This document shows, in pieces, positions 8,899 to 17,726 of a stretch of 64,000 nucleotides of DNA. Every line of letters starts with the position of its first letter. The first letter of the stretch is position 1. A program made the position numbers and the translations under genes. Below the pieces are notes generated by a model. It ran no database searches, had not been told where the DNA came from, and was given only the letters and a program-made list of their open reading frames with translations. The stretch covers positions 868,001-932,000 of the forward strand of contig CAVUMI010000009.1 of NCBI GenBank assembly GCA_963742585.1. Direction: 5' to 3'. The DNA is from JACDEA01 sp963742585 (GTDB lineage Bacteria > Actinomycetota > Acidimicrobiia > Acidimicrobiales > JACDEA01).

Positions 8899-9455
8899 GT
8901 ACGGCGCGGCTCGATGCGCATGACGGTCTTGTCGGTCAGCGTGAAGGTGGAGCCGAACATCTTGGTCACGAACGGATGGTCGACCCGGACCCAGATGCCG
9001 AGATAGTCAGCTCCCACCGATTGACGATCCTCGCGACTGGTCGGAGCCCAGAAGTTGCTCTTGCCGCTGGCGGTGAGGGCCGAGGCCGAAAGGCCCATGT
9101 CCGCCGCGGTGTAGACGTTGCACGAGCTGGCCACCGAGGCGGTTGTGCAGGTGGTGTTGAGCATGTCCCCGTTGGTGTTGGACTTGAACACGACAACCTT
9201 GACGATGTCCTGCGTGGAGACCCCGCCGATCGCAGCCTTGACGGCTTGCAGAATGTCGAAGTCAGCGCTGGCATCCCGGCCGGCTGCACTCCCGACGCGT
9301 GCTCCGGCCCTGGTGGTGTTGGCGACGGTCAGGTAGTCCTTGAACACGAGCCCGAACTCGAGCATCCCCAGGATCAGCATCATGAAGACAGGGGCGATGA
9401 TCGCGAACTCGACGAGAGCCGCGCCGCGCTGGTCACGCTTGTGCGGAGATCGCAT
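8895..9455 (-). CDS. tadE: TadE-like pseudopilin, system 1
   Basis: 186 residues. Prepilin-like N-terminus RDQRGAALVEFAIIAPVF, with Gly before the hydrophobic helix and Glu at mature position 5 (AALVE), followed by the TadE signature LGMLEFGLVFKDYLTVANTTRAGARVG. The C-terminal domain is extracytoplasmic with one Cys pair (TTCTTASVASSCNVY). First gene of a two-gene minus-strand unit with tadG and divergent from cpaB, separated by 80 bases that must hold both promoters. Confidence 0.88.
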   Translation of the reverse strand: MRSPHKRDQRGAALVEFAIIAPVFMMLILGMLEFGLVFKDYLTVANTTRAGARVGSAAGRDASADFDILQAVKAAIGGVSTQDIVKVVVFKSNTNGDMLNTTCTTASVASSCNVYTAADMGLSASALTASGKSNFWAPTSREDRQSVGADYLGIWVRVDHPFVTKMFGSTFTLTDKTVMRIEPRRT

Positions 9456-9535
9456 GGCTGCCGTATCGGCATGAGGGCGGTGGTTTCTTATCGAGACCGG
9501 TTAGGGATTGGCCGGCGGATGCCGATGAGTGACCC

Positions 9536-10276
9536 GTGACCAATAGACGCACAACGATCCTTGTCGTCGCGCTCCTTATAGGGGGGATAGCGGCGTTTCT
9601 TGCATACGCGTATGTGAACTCAGTGCAGAAGCGGGCCTATGGCGACGCCAAGCTGGTTCAGGTCTTCGTCGTGAAGGCGGACGTCGAGAAGAACTTGGGT
9701 GGCGACCAGGCGCTGGCCGACGGCCTCATCAAGTCCGACGCAATCCCCGAGAAGTTCCGCCCCGGCTCCGCGTTGACCAACAAGGACGTCATCAAGGGCA
9801 AAGTCGCCCTCACCCGTCTCTCAGCGGGCCAAGTGCTCGTCGACGGCATGTTCGTCGACCCCCGGGCGGCGCAGGTAACCGCAGCCAAGCGGATCCCCGC
9901 CGGTCAGGTTGCGGTGACGATCTCGGTGGACCCGGTGCACGGCGTGGCCGGCCTGGCGGTGCCAGGCGACAAGGTCAACATCATGGCCGCGGCCGCCGAC
10001 GGCAGCCAGCACACGCTGTACCAGAACGTGGACGTGCTGTTCATCGGTGCGACCGCAGCGCCCGAGGCTGGCTCCACCGAGGTAGTTGCCAACCCCGGCA
10101 GCAACCTGGTCACGTTGGCCGTCCCACAAGTGGCCGCACAACGAATCACGTTGCTCGCCGCGACCGGTACCGGCTTGTACCTCACGCTGGTTCCGCCGGA
10201 CAACCAGCCTGTGCCCATCCCGCCGGCCAACGCCGGAAACGTCTTCTCCGGGGGACTGACGCCTTATGCGAACTAA
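9536..10276 (+). CDS. cpaB: CpaB/RcpC-like Tad pilus protein, system 1
   Basis: 246 residues from a GTG. One N-terminal transmembrane helix (LVVALLIGGIAAFLAYAYV), then an SAF-type domain with the family hallmark KRIPAGQVAVTISVDPVHGVA and VPGDKVNIMA near residues 120-150. CpaB/RcpC proteins are periplasmic or extracytoplasmic assembly factors of Flp pili. The last 11 bases overlap cpaE, so the two are coupled. First gene of the plus-strand operon cpaB-cpaE-cpaF-tadB-tadC. Confidence 0.85.
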   Translation: MTNRRTTILVVALLIGGIAAFLAYAYVNSVQKRAYGDAKLVQVFVVKADVEKNLGGDQALADGLIKSDAIPEKFRPGSALTNKDVIKGKVALTRLSAGQVLVDGMFVDPRAAQVTAAKRIPAGQVAVTISVDPVHGVAGLAVPGDKVNIMAAAADGSQHTLYQNVDVLFIGATAAPEAGSTEVVANPGSNLVTLAVPQVAAQRITLLAATGTGLYLTLVPPDNQPVPIPPANAGNVFSGGLTPYAN

Positions 10277-11465
10277 ATCCACCCCCAAGCATCTCGTCGA
10301 CGACGACATCGTCCTGCGCAATCCGATTGCCGTGATCGACAGCACGGCCAAGCACCGCACCGAGTTGGCGGGCCGCCTCCGGCGGGCGCCGTCGGCCGGT
10401 GTGCATGCGTCCGTCGAAGCGTTTGACGAAGCCGTCGAGCCCGGTGAAGGCGTGATCATCGTTCTCGGTCCGTCGGTGGCCCGCAAGGACGAGTTCGACG
10501 CTGTTGGCCGTTTGCTGCGGGGTCGTCCTGAAGTCCGGGCGATCATGGCCGTCGAGACGCTCACCACCGAACTCCTGCAGCAGGCGATCCGCGCCGGCGT
10601 GATCGACGTGGTCCTGTACGACGCCCCGCCCGAGGAGCTCGTGGGCGCGGCGGTACGCGCCGACCAGCAGCTGCGGTCCGACGGCGGCAACGCGGTATCC
10701 CCGCGGTCAGGCAAGAACGGGCAGGTGACCACGATCTTCTCGACGAAGGGCGGGTCGGGGAAGTCGATCGTCGCGACGAACCTCGCGGTGGCCCTTGCCA
10801 AACGAGGCCCGACGCCGGTGGTGCTGGTCGACGCAGACCTTCAGTTCGGCGACGTCGCCGTCATGTTGCACATGACACCGCAGCACACCGTGGTAGACGC
10901 CATCGAGGCTATCGACCGGTTGGACGCCGACCTGCTACGGACCATGCTCTCGCGTCACGAGCCGTCCGGCGTCCTCGTGCTGGCCGCCCCGATCGAGCCT
11001 TCGTTCGCTGAACAAGTCAGCTCCGAGGACCTGTTGCACATCGTCAGCCTTCTGCGGACGTTCGCCGCGCACGTCGTCATCGACACACCGGCCGTGCTCA
11101 ATGACCTCATGATCGGCGTGCTCGAAGCGAGCGACAACATTGTGGTGGTCGGCGGGATGGACATCCCGACCATCAAAAATGTGAAGGTCGGACTGCAGAC
11201 GCTCCGGCTACTGGACATTCCCAGCAACCGCCTGCACCTCGTGCTCAACCGGGCCAATACGAAGGTCAAGGTCGAGATCCAGGAGATCGAACGCACGTTG
11301 CAATTGCGTGCCGAGGCGTTGGTGCCCAGCGATATTTTGGTACCGCTCTCGGTGAACCGCGGCGTCCCGGCCGTGATCGAAGTCCCACGCTCCGGCGTGG
11401 CTCGCGCCATCACGCAAATGGCTGAACAGCTGTTGGCCGCCGACGTCTCCAGCCGGCGGGCCTAG
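10266..11465 (+). CDS. cpaE: CpaE/TadZ-like ParA-family ATPase, system 1
   Basis: 399 residues. Residues about 15-135 form a receiver-like domain without a clear phospho-acceptor; residues about 150-390 form a MinD/ParA ATPase. The deviant Walker A (STKGGSGKSIVATN) with both lysines and the Walker A' (VDADLQFGDVAV) are present, as is DTPAVLND. TadZ/CpaE proteins place the pilus machinery in the cell. Starts inside the end of cpaB and is followed two bases later by cpaF. Confidence 0.9.
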   Translation: MRTKSTPKHLVDDDIVLRNPIAVIDSTAKHRTELAGRLRRAPSAGVHASVEAFDEAVEPGEGVIIVLGPSVARKDEFDAVGRLLRGRPEVRAIMAVETLTTELLQQAIRAGVIDVVLYDAPPEELVGAAVRADQQLRSDGGNAVSPRSGKNGQVTTIFSTKGGSGKSIVATNLAVALAKRGPTPVVLVDADLQFGDVAVMLHMTPQHTVVDAIEAIDRLDADLLRTMLSRHEPSGVLVLAAPIEPSFAEQVSSEDLLHIVSLLRTFAAHVVIDTPAVLNDLMIGVLEASDNIVVVGGMDIPTIKNVKVGLQTLRLLDIPSNRLHLVLNRANTKVKVEIQEIERTLQLRAEALVPSDILVPLSVNRGVPAVIEVPRSGVARAITQMAEQLLAADVSSRRA

Positions 11466-11467
11466 CG

Positions 11468-12814
11468 ATGAGTCTCGCCAAACGCCTGGCGGAGAGCGGT
11501 ACTGGACGGGCCGATACCAAGTTCGCCGATCTTCGTGCCCGCGTGCACAGCTACGTAATCGACGAGCTGGGCCCGATCATCTCCGAACGCAACCCGGAGC
11601 CGGCCGAGCTTCAGCGCACGGTGCGTGACCTGCTCAAGGCGGCATTGGCCAAGGAGAAGGCCGCGTTGTCCGCGGTCGACCGTAACGTGCTGGTCACCGG
11701 CCTCACCGACGACATCCTCGGCTACGGCCCGATTTCGCCGTTCCTTGCCGATCCCACCGTGACCGAGGTCATGGTCAACGGGCCGGATCAGATCTACATC
11801 GAGCGCAAAGGCAAGCTCGAGCGGGTGAGCGCGCGGTTCGTCGACGAGAACCATGTGCGCCAGCTCATCGAACGGATCGTTGCTCAGGTCGGCCGGCGCG
11901 TCGACGAGTCAACCCCGATGGTCGATGCTCGCCTGCCCGACGGCTCTCGGGTCAATGCGGTGGTGCCTCCGCTGGCCATCGGTGGCCCGTTCCTCACCAT
12001 CCGCAAGTTCAGCGAGGAGCCTTTTGGCGTTGAAGATCTCGTCACGTTCGGAACGCTGAGCCGCCAGGGCGCCAGCTTCCTCGAACAATGCGTCAAGGGG
12101 AAGCTCAACATTCTGGTCGCTGGGGGTACCGGCACCGGCAAGACCACCACGCTGAACGTGCTCTCCGACTTCATCCCTGAGGACGAACGAATCGTCACGA
12201 TCGAGGACGCCAAGGAACTCCAACTCCGTCAGGAGCACGTACTCAGCATGGAGGCACGCCCGCCGAACATCGAAGGCAAGGGCGGCGTCACGATCCGGGA
12301 CCTGTTGCGCAACACCCTCCGCATGCGGCCGGACCGCATCGTGGTCGGCGAGTGCCGTTCGGGCGAAGCCCTGGACATGCTCCAGGCCATGAATACAGGC
12401 CACGACGGGTCGCTGACGACCGTGCACGCCAACACTCCCCGGGACGCGCTGGCCCGTATCGAGACCATGACCCTCATGGCGGGGTTCGACCTGCCGATCC
12501 GCGCTATCAGGGAACAGATGGCATCCGCGCTCGATCTGATCGTTCACCTCAGCCGCCTCCGCGACGGCACCCGAAGGATCACGCACATAACCGAGGTTCA
12601 GAACATGGAGGGCGACGTCATAACGCTCCAGGACCTCTTCTTGTTCGATTACGGCATGGGCGTTGATCCGACAGGTCGGTACCGCGGACACCTGAAGTCC
12701 ACCGGAATACGGCCCCGTTTCAGCGAGAAGCTGGCCGACGTTGGTATCGCGCTGAAGGCGGAGTTGTTTGAGGTCGAGGGCTTCTCCCGCCGGCGAAGCA
12801 CCGCCCGACGATGA
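11468..12814 (+). CDS. tadA: TadA/CpaF secretion ATPase, system 1
   Basis: 448 residues, typical for CpaF. N-terminal domain to about 200, then the hexameric ATPase core: Walker A GGTGTGKTTTLN near residue 220, the Asp box DDERIVTIEDAKELQL, the Walker B region MRPDRIVVGECRSGEALDML and the His box TGHDGSLTTVHAN. It powers Flp pilus extension from the cytoplasm. Its stop overlaps the ATG of the next gene (ATGA). No Shine-Dalgarno sequence stands out. Confidence 0.95.
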   Translation: MSLAKRLAESGTGRADTKFADLRARVHSYVIDELGPIISERNPEPAELQRTVRDLLKAALAKEKAALSAVDRNVLVTGLTDDILGYGPISPFLADPTVTEVMVNGPDQIYIERKGKLERVSARFVDENHVRQLIERIVAQVGRRVDESTPMVDARLPDGSRVNAVVPPLAIGGPFLTIRKFSEEPFGVEDLVTFGTLSRQGASFLEQCVKGKLNILVAGGTGTGKTTTLNVLSDFIPEDERIVTIEDAKELQLRQEHVLSMEARPPNIEGKGGVTIRDLLRNTLRMRPDRIVVGECRSGEALDMLQAMNTGHDGSLTTVHANTPRDALARIETMTLMAGFDLPIRAIREQMASALDLIVHLSRLRDGTRRITHITEVQNMEGDVITLQDLFLFDYGMGVDPTGRYRGHLKSTGIRPRFSEKLADVGIALKAELFEVEGFSRRRSTARR

Positions 12815-14742
12815 AGGGCCGCCGCATCGCTGCTATCGCAGCGCTGACGATCGCTGTGGCACTCGGCATCCCCGTGGTCGCGGGCCCGGCGGTGGCCGCT
12901 GCCTCGGCACGGGTGGTCACGATCCGCCAGATCGACACAACCGAGTGGCCCACCGTGCGCGTAGCCGTGCTGTCGACTGGCCCCAAACTTCGGCCAACCG
13001 ATGTCAACGTGCGTGACGGAGATCGGCTGGTATCCGACCTCAAAGTCGTCGCGCTGGCCGAGAGCGCAACCGCAGTCGGAACCGTCCTCGTAATCGACGA
13101 GTCGGGATCGATGGCGGCCGGCGGTCGTATCGAGGCGGCGAAGGCCGCCGCCAACTCGTTCGTTGACCATCTGCTCCCGAGCGAGCGCGTGGCCGTTGTG
13201 GCGTTCAGCGACGACCCTCGCTTGGTCACCGATTTCACTGCCGACCGCGCCGTGCTGCACGCGGCCGTCAACGGCTTGCGAGCGCATGGCGAGACCGCGT
13301 TGTGGGAAGGCGCCAGGATGGCAACTGGCCTGCTGGCCGCCGCGCCGGACCTTCAGCCCAACATTGTCGTCCTCTCCGACGGCCGCGACACGGCCTCGGT
13401 GACCACTGTGACCGAGGCCAAGGCCGCCGTCGTCGCGGTCAAGGCAGTGACGTTCACCGTCGGCCTCGGCCCGAGCGCATCGGTTGACGGCCCCGCACTC
13501 CGCTCGCTTGCCGAGGCCACCGGCGGACAGTTCTTCGCCGCGACCGACGCCTCGGCGCTGCCGAATGTCTACGCATCGGTTCAGGGTGCGCTGCAGTCGC
13601 AATACGAAATGACCTACCAGGCCACCGGAAGCAATCCCAGAACGGTGACCGTATCGGTGGGCGACGCCAAGGCATCCGCGCTCGGCTCGGCCGGCACGCT
13701 CAGCCGTGGCATCAACGCCAGCCCGTCGGAAGTGGCGCCCCCGCGCACGCCTGCGTTACTGAGCGGCGCGCTCGGCAAGTTCCTCATCGTGGCTCTGGTT
13801 CTCGCCGCGACCGGTCTCGTCGCCTGGGTGGTGATCATGGTTGCCAGCCGTCCCGCCTCGCAGCTCAGGGAACGGCTCGCGCCCTACGCCTCGGACGGTG
13901 AGGATGACCAGCTCGTCACCCGGGCCGGCATCGGCCAGGCGCAGACGCAGCTGGTGAAGCGGGCGGTGGACACCGCGAGCCGGGTCGCCGCCGGTCGCCA
14001 ACTCCTCGCGTGGATCGAAGGTCGGCTCGAGCAGGCCAACCTGCCGGTGCGCGGTATGGAAGCGGTCTTCTTCTACGGCGCGGCCTCGCTCGTGGGTGCG
14101 TTCGCCGTCCTCATCCTGGCGGGCCCCTTCGCAGCAGTCGCGCTTCTCGGTGCACTGGTGCTGGCACCGCCTGCGGTTCTCTCATTCCTGGCCCGCCGTC
14201 GCCAGCGCAAGTTCTCCAAGCAGCTGCCCGATACCCTCACGCTCCTCGCCGGGACCCTGCGCGCCGGCTATTCGCTGCTGCAAGGCGTCGAGGCGGTGTC
14301 CCAAGAGGTCGGTGACCCGATGGGCGAGGAGCTGCGACGCGTGCTGGTCGAGGCGCGCCTCGGTCGTTCCCTCGACGAGGCCATGGGCGACGCCGGCCAG
14401 CGAATGGAGAGCGCCGACTTCGACTGGGCGGTCATGGCAATCGGAATCCAGCGGGAGGTCGGCGGAAATCTCGCTGAGCTCCTCGACACGGTGGCCGAGA
14501 CGATGGTCGGCCGTGAGCGCCTGCGCCGCGAGGTGAAGGCCTTGACCGCCGAAGGTCGAGTGAGTGCGTTCGTGATCGGCATCATGCCGATCGGGTTGGG
14601 CGCCACGATGTGGGTCGTCAACAAGCCGTACATATCTGTCCTGTTCACCGATCCGATGGGGAAGATGGCCGCGGCCGGCGCCGGCCTCCTCGCCGTATTC
14701 GGCTTCTGGTGGATGAAGAAAACGATCGACATCGAGGTCTGA
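12811..14742 (+). CDS. tadB: TadB inner-membrane platform protein with N-terminal VWA domain, system 1
   Basis: 643 residues, about twice the usual TadB length. Signal peptide at 1-30 (VVAGPAVAAASA). A von Willebrand A domain spans about 85-265 with an intact MIDAS: DESGSMAAGGR near residue 96, then SDGRDTAS. A transmembrane helix lies near 320 (FLIVALVLAATGLVAWVV). The type II secretion F domain spans about 470-600 (LAGTLRAGYSLLQGVEAVS, and IQREVGGNLAELLDTVAETM), flanked by membrane helices. The VWA domain would face outside and could bind a metal-dependent ligand or pilus component. The paralogue at 22539-23498 lacks it. No frame break occurs between the parts, so this is a true fusion. Confidence 0.9.
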   Translation: MKGRRIAAIAALTIAVALGIPVVAGPAVAAASARVVTIRQIDTTEWPTVRVAVLSTGPKLRPTDVNVRDGDRLVSDLKVVALAESATAVGTVLVIDESGSMAAGGRIEAAKAAANSFVDHLLPSERVAVVAFSDDPRLVTDFTADRAVLHAAVNGLRAHGETALWEGARMATGLLAAAPDLQPNIVVLSDGRDTASVTTVTEAKAAVVAVKAVTFTVGLGPSASVDGPALRSLAEATGGQFFAATDASALPNVYASVQGALQSQYEMTYQATGSNPRTVTVSVGDAKASALGSAGTLSRGINASPSEVAPPRTPALLSGALGKFLIVALVLAATGLVAWVVIMVASRPASQLRERLAPYASDGEDDQLVTRAGIGQAQTQLVKRAVDTASRVAAGRQLLAWIEGRLEQANLPVRGMEAVFFYGAASLVGAFAVLILAGPFAAVALLGALVLAPPAVLSFLARRRQRKFSKQLPDTLTLLAGTLRAGYSLLQGVEAVSQEVGDPMGEELRRVLVEARLGRSLDEAMGDAGQRMESADFDWAVMAIGIQREVGGNLAELLDTVAETMVGRERLRREVKALTAEGRVSAFVIGIMPIGLGATMWVVNKPYISVLFTDPMGKMAAAGAGLLAVFGFWWMKKTIDIEV

Positions 14743-14743
14743 C

Positions 14744-15670
14744 GTGCTGCTGCTCATCGTGTTCGGGTTGCTGACGTCGGTAGCGACGGCGTCGTTCATC
14801 GTGATGGCGCAGGTCCGCGATCGCGGTGCGGTACGGGCGTCGCTGAATCGGATCGAACATTACGAGATCGAGATCGCCAAGCTGCGCGAGCGGGAGCTGA
14901 CCGCATCAATCGGGAAGCGTGTACTTGTGCCGGTGCTCCAACGACTCGTGCAGATCGGGCGCCAGCTCACGCCCGCCGACTACGTCGCCAAGGCGCGGCA
15001 CAAGCTGATCACGGCGGGTAAGTCCGGCCCCGATGAGGTCGACCGGTTCCTCGCCATTCGCGTTCTGGGCCTGGCGACAATTCCGCTCTGGTTCGTTGGT
15101 GCGTTCTCGGTTCTGCATCTGTCGGGAACCAAGGGCATCGCGGTGGTCTTGCTTCTCTCGGCTGTGTCGGTGATGGGGCCTGATGCCACGGTCAACAAGC
15201 GAATCGCAGGCCGACGTAAGGCCATCCAGCGCTCGCTGCCGGATGTCCTCGATCTGCTCACGATCAGCGTCGAGGCCGGTCTTGGTTTCGAGCAAGCTCT
15301 CGACCGTACCGTTGACGCCGTACCAGGTCCGCTGACGGAGGAGTTCGCACGGATGCTCGGTGAAGTACGCGCCGGCGCACGCCGTTCCGACGCTCTGCGG
15401 GCGCTCGATGAGCGCACCAACGTCGAGGAGTTGCGATCCTTCGTGCTCGCAATACTGCAAGCCGACACGTTTGGCGTCTCCATCAGCCGCGTCCTCCGTG
15501 CGCAGGCCGACGAGATGCGAATCAAGCGTCGGCAGCTGGCCCAGGAGCAAGCCCAGAAGGCGCCGGTGAAGATGCTGGTGCCGATGGTGTTCTGTATCTT
15601 CCCGGCGCTGTTCATCGTGGTGCTCGGTCCCGCAGCCATCAACATGGTGCATGGCCTCGGCGGAACCTAG
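14744..15670 (+). CDS. tadC: TadC inner-membrane protein, system 1
   Basis: 308 residues from a GTG one base after the tadB stop. Type II secretion F-domain protein: SLPDVLDLLTISVEAGLGFEQALDR near 165-190 and LRSFVLAILQADTFGVSISRVLR near 230, then KAPVKMLVPMVFCIFPALF as a membrane helix. Pairs with TadB as the membrane platform. Last recognisable Tad gene of the operon; the next gene starts directly after its stop. Confidence 0.93.
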   Translation: MLLLIVFGLLTSVATASFIVMAQVRDRGAVRASLNRIEHYEIEIAKLRERELTASIGKRVLVPVLQRLVQIGRQLTPADYVAKARHKLITAGKSGPDEVDRFLAIRVLGLATIPLWFVGAFSVLHLSGTKGIAVVLLLSAVSVMGPDATVNKRIAGRRKAIQRSLPDVLDLLTISVEAGLGFEQALDRTVDAVPGPLTEEFARMLGEVRAGARRSDALRALDERTNVEELRSFVLAILQADTFGVSISRVLRAQADEMRIKRRQLAQEQAQKAPVKMLVPMVFCIFPALFIVVLGPAAINMVHGLGGT

Positions 15671-17071
15671 GTGCAAGCTGGTGTCGTGGCTCGTCGCTGG
15701 CGCGCTCCGACAATGGAGTCGTTGTTCGTTGCTACCTTCGCCCTGCTCGGACTTCGGCTGGGCGCCAATCGGATAAGCGACAACTCGATGTTCGTCCACA
15801 TCCGAACCGGCATCGAGATGGCGGCGGGCAAGGGCATTCCACGGACCGATCCCTTCTCGTTCACCGCGCACGGCGAACCATGGGTCGTGCAGAGCTGGCT
15901 GCCCTCAATGACGTACGGCTGGTTGCACCGCTGGGGTGGCATGGGATGGGTGGCGCTCGAGCAGGGTGTGCTGCTGGCAATCCTGGCCTGGCTGGTCGTC
16001 CGTCTGGCGCGCACGGGAACGGCGCTGCGGACTCTCGTCTCGGGCGGCCTGGCCATCGGCGTCGGCATGGGGTATTGGTCGCCCCGGCCGCTGCTGTTCG
16101 GGCTGATCGCGTTCGCGCTTCTCATCACCGTCGTGGAACGTCGCATCAACCCGTGGTGGCTCGTTCCGGTGGTGTGGTTTTGGGTCAACTCGCACGGCTC
16201 ATTTCCGCTCGGCTTGCTGTGGCTCGGTGCCGTCGCCGTGGGCGGGGGCGTCGACGGCCGGCGCTGGCCCACGGAGTACGCGCGCTACGCGATGACCTTT
16301 GGTGTGGGCCTGGCTGTCGCGGCCATCAATCCGCTCGGCCCACGGCTGCTGTGGTTCCCGCTGACCGTAGGGGACAAGCGCGAGATCTTCCGCACCGTCG
16401 TCGAGTGGCGATCACCGGACTTCCAGCAGCTCGGCGGCCTCATCGCTCTCGCGTGCATAAGCGTCGGGCTGCTATTGCTGTTACGGACGCGGGTGATCTG
16501 GCGCGACGTCGTACCGGTGATCGGCTTTCTCGCGTTGGGGCTGCTCTCGCTGCGAAACATCCCCGCCCTCGCCGTCGTCATGGCGCCGGCGCTGGCGCGG
16601 GCCCTGGCCGCGCCGGGCGCGGAGGAGGCCGGTCGTCCGCGCATTAACGCCATGATCGCCGCGGTACTGGCCGTCGCTTTTCTGGGGTTCGGGGGTGCCG
16701 CCGCGGCTGGCCCCGGGATTGATGTGTCGGGCTATCCGGTGCGAGCCACCACGTGGCTCGAGCGAAACGGCTACCTCGCCGAACCGCATCGCATCGCTCA
16801 GCAGGACACGGTGGGCTGCTATTTCGATCTGCGTTATGGCCGCCGGGCGCGTGTATTCATCGATGACCGGGTCGACATGTTCCCGCTCCACGTTTCCCGC
16901 GACTACGCCACTCTCCTCGAGGGCAAGCCCGATGTGTTCAAGGTCCTCGACCGCCACCGCATCGACGCCGTGGTCTGGGGGTCGAATCAGCCGCTGGTAA
17001 CCATCCTCAAGGCGTCGGGTCAATGGCGGCAGGTGCTTCGGTCCGGCGGCTGGACCGTTCTTGTGCGCTGA
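15671..17071 (+). CDS. Multi-span membrane protein, GT-C-like, unknown function
   Basis: 466 residues from a GTG directly after the tadC stop. Roughly ten hydrophobic segments. The first outer loop has DNSMFVHIRTGIEMA and DPFSFTAHGEPWVVQSWL, an acidic/aromatic loop pattern like that of GT-C fold glycosyltransferases. The last 100 residues form a soluble domain (RARVFIDDRVDMFPLHVSRD). It could glycosylate or otherwise modify surface material, perhaps the pilus, given its place in the Tad operon; that is inference from position only. Alternative starts exist at GTG 15680 and ATG 15714. Confidence 0.6.
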   Translation: MQAGVVARRWRAPTMESLFVATFALLGLRLGANRISDNSMFVHIRTGIEMAAGKGIPRTDPFSFTAHGEPWVVQSWLPSMTYGWLHRWGGMGWVALEQGVLLAILAWLVVRLARTGTALRTLVSGGLAIGVGMGYWSPRPLLFGLIAFALLITVVERRINPWWLVPVVWFWVNSHGSFPLGLLWLGAVAVGGGVDGRRWPTEYARYAMTFGVGLAVAAINPLGPRLLWFPLTVGDKREIFRTVVEWRSPDFQQLGGLIALACISVGLLLLLRTRVIWRDVVPVIGFLALGLLSLRNIPALAVVMAPALARALAAPGAEEAGRPRINAMIAAVLAVAFLGFGGAAAAGPGIDVSGYPVRATTWLERNGYLAEPHRIAQQDTVGCYFDLRYGRRARVFIDDRVDMFPLHVSRDYATLLEGKPDVFKVLDRHRIDAVVWGSNQPLVTILKASGQWRQVLRSGGWTVLVR

Positions 17072-17110
17072 CGCTTGGTTTTCGGGCAGTTCTGCCGAAG
17101 AGAATGCACG

Positions 17111-17566
17111 GTGAACGATCCACAGACATGCTCGGTAGCGCTCCAGCGCAGGGCTGAAGCCATCCGCTGGGCGTGCCGCGCGCTGGGGATCGAGGTGCCG
17201 GACCAGCCACAGGAAGCACCGTCGGCCACGGGCCTTGCCGCCGCTGAGTTCGTGCTCGGGGTTCTCGAGGCGGAGCCACCGGATCTGCGTTTGTGGGCCG
17301 AAGAGCGCGAGCGATGGTTCGTTGCGTCCGAGGCGTGCGCTCTCGCCGAGCAGGACTTGCCCCAGACCTCCCCGCTGGTGCAGTTCACCGCCATGATGCG
17401 CGACGCCGCCGCGATGGCTGCGATCCGCCGTACCGAGCAATTGGAGCCCGAGCGCCATGCCCGGCTGCTGCAGCTCGCCCCGACCTACCTCCGCGTTCTC
17501 GAACTGGTGGCGTGCGGACGGCGGACCTGGGGCATCCCGCTAGTCCGATCTGAACTTCCAATCTGA
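17111..17566 (+). CDS. Hypothetical mostly helical protein
   Basis: 151 residues. The start is taken as GTG 17111 with a GAAGAG-like ribosome site 13 bases upstream; reading is open to a TTG at 17075. The sequence is Ala/Glu-rich and predicted helical, with no membrane segment and no motif I recognise. It follows the membrane protein at 15671-17071 after 39 bases and may be the last gene of the Tad 1 operon. Confidence 0.5.
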   Translation: MNDPQTCSVALQRRAEAIRWACRALGIEVPDQPQEAPSATGLAAAEFVLGVLEAEPPDLRLWAEERERWFVASEACALAEQDLPQTSPLVQFTAMMRDAAAMAAIRRTEQLEPERHARLLQLAPTYLRVLELVACGRRTWGIPLVRSELPI

Positions 17567-17615
17567 TCACTTCGGTCCATTCCCTGCGTTCGGCGACGAA
17601 CCCACAATCACCCCC

Positions 17616-17696
17616 GTGGAACTGCGCGCCAACGTGCCCAGCCGTATCACCGCGCGCCGGATCGACTACTTCGAGTTATTCGATCTAAGTCGCTGA
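17616..17696 (+). other. Possible short leaderless ORF or gene remnant (26 codons)
   Basis: A GTG-initiated reading frame of 26 codons within the 160-base gap between two genes. A CACAAT hexamer ends seven bases before the GTG, the same layout as the leaderless starts of core genes here. The end of the peptide (DYFELFDLSR) faintly resembles the opening of a J-domain protein, but it stops at once. It may be a relic or chance. The rest of the gap holds nothing I can name. Confidence 0.2.
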
Positions 17697-17726
17697 GTGA
17701 CTGGAACGAGGGTCCTGACGAGGTCG

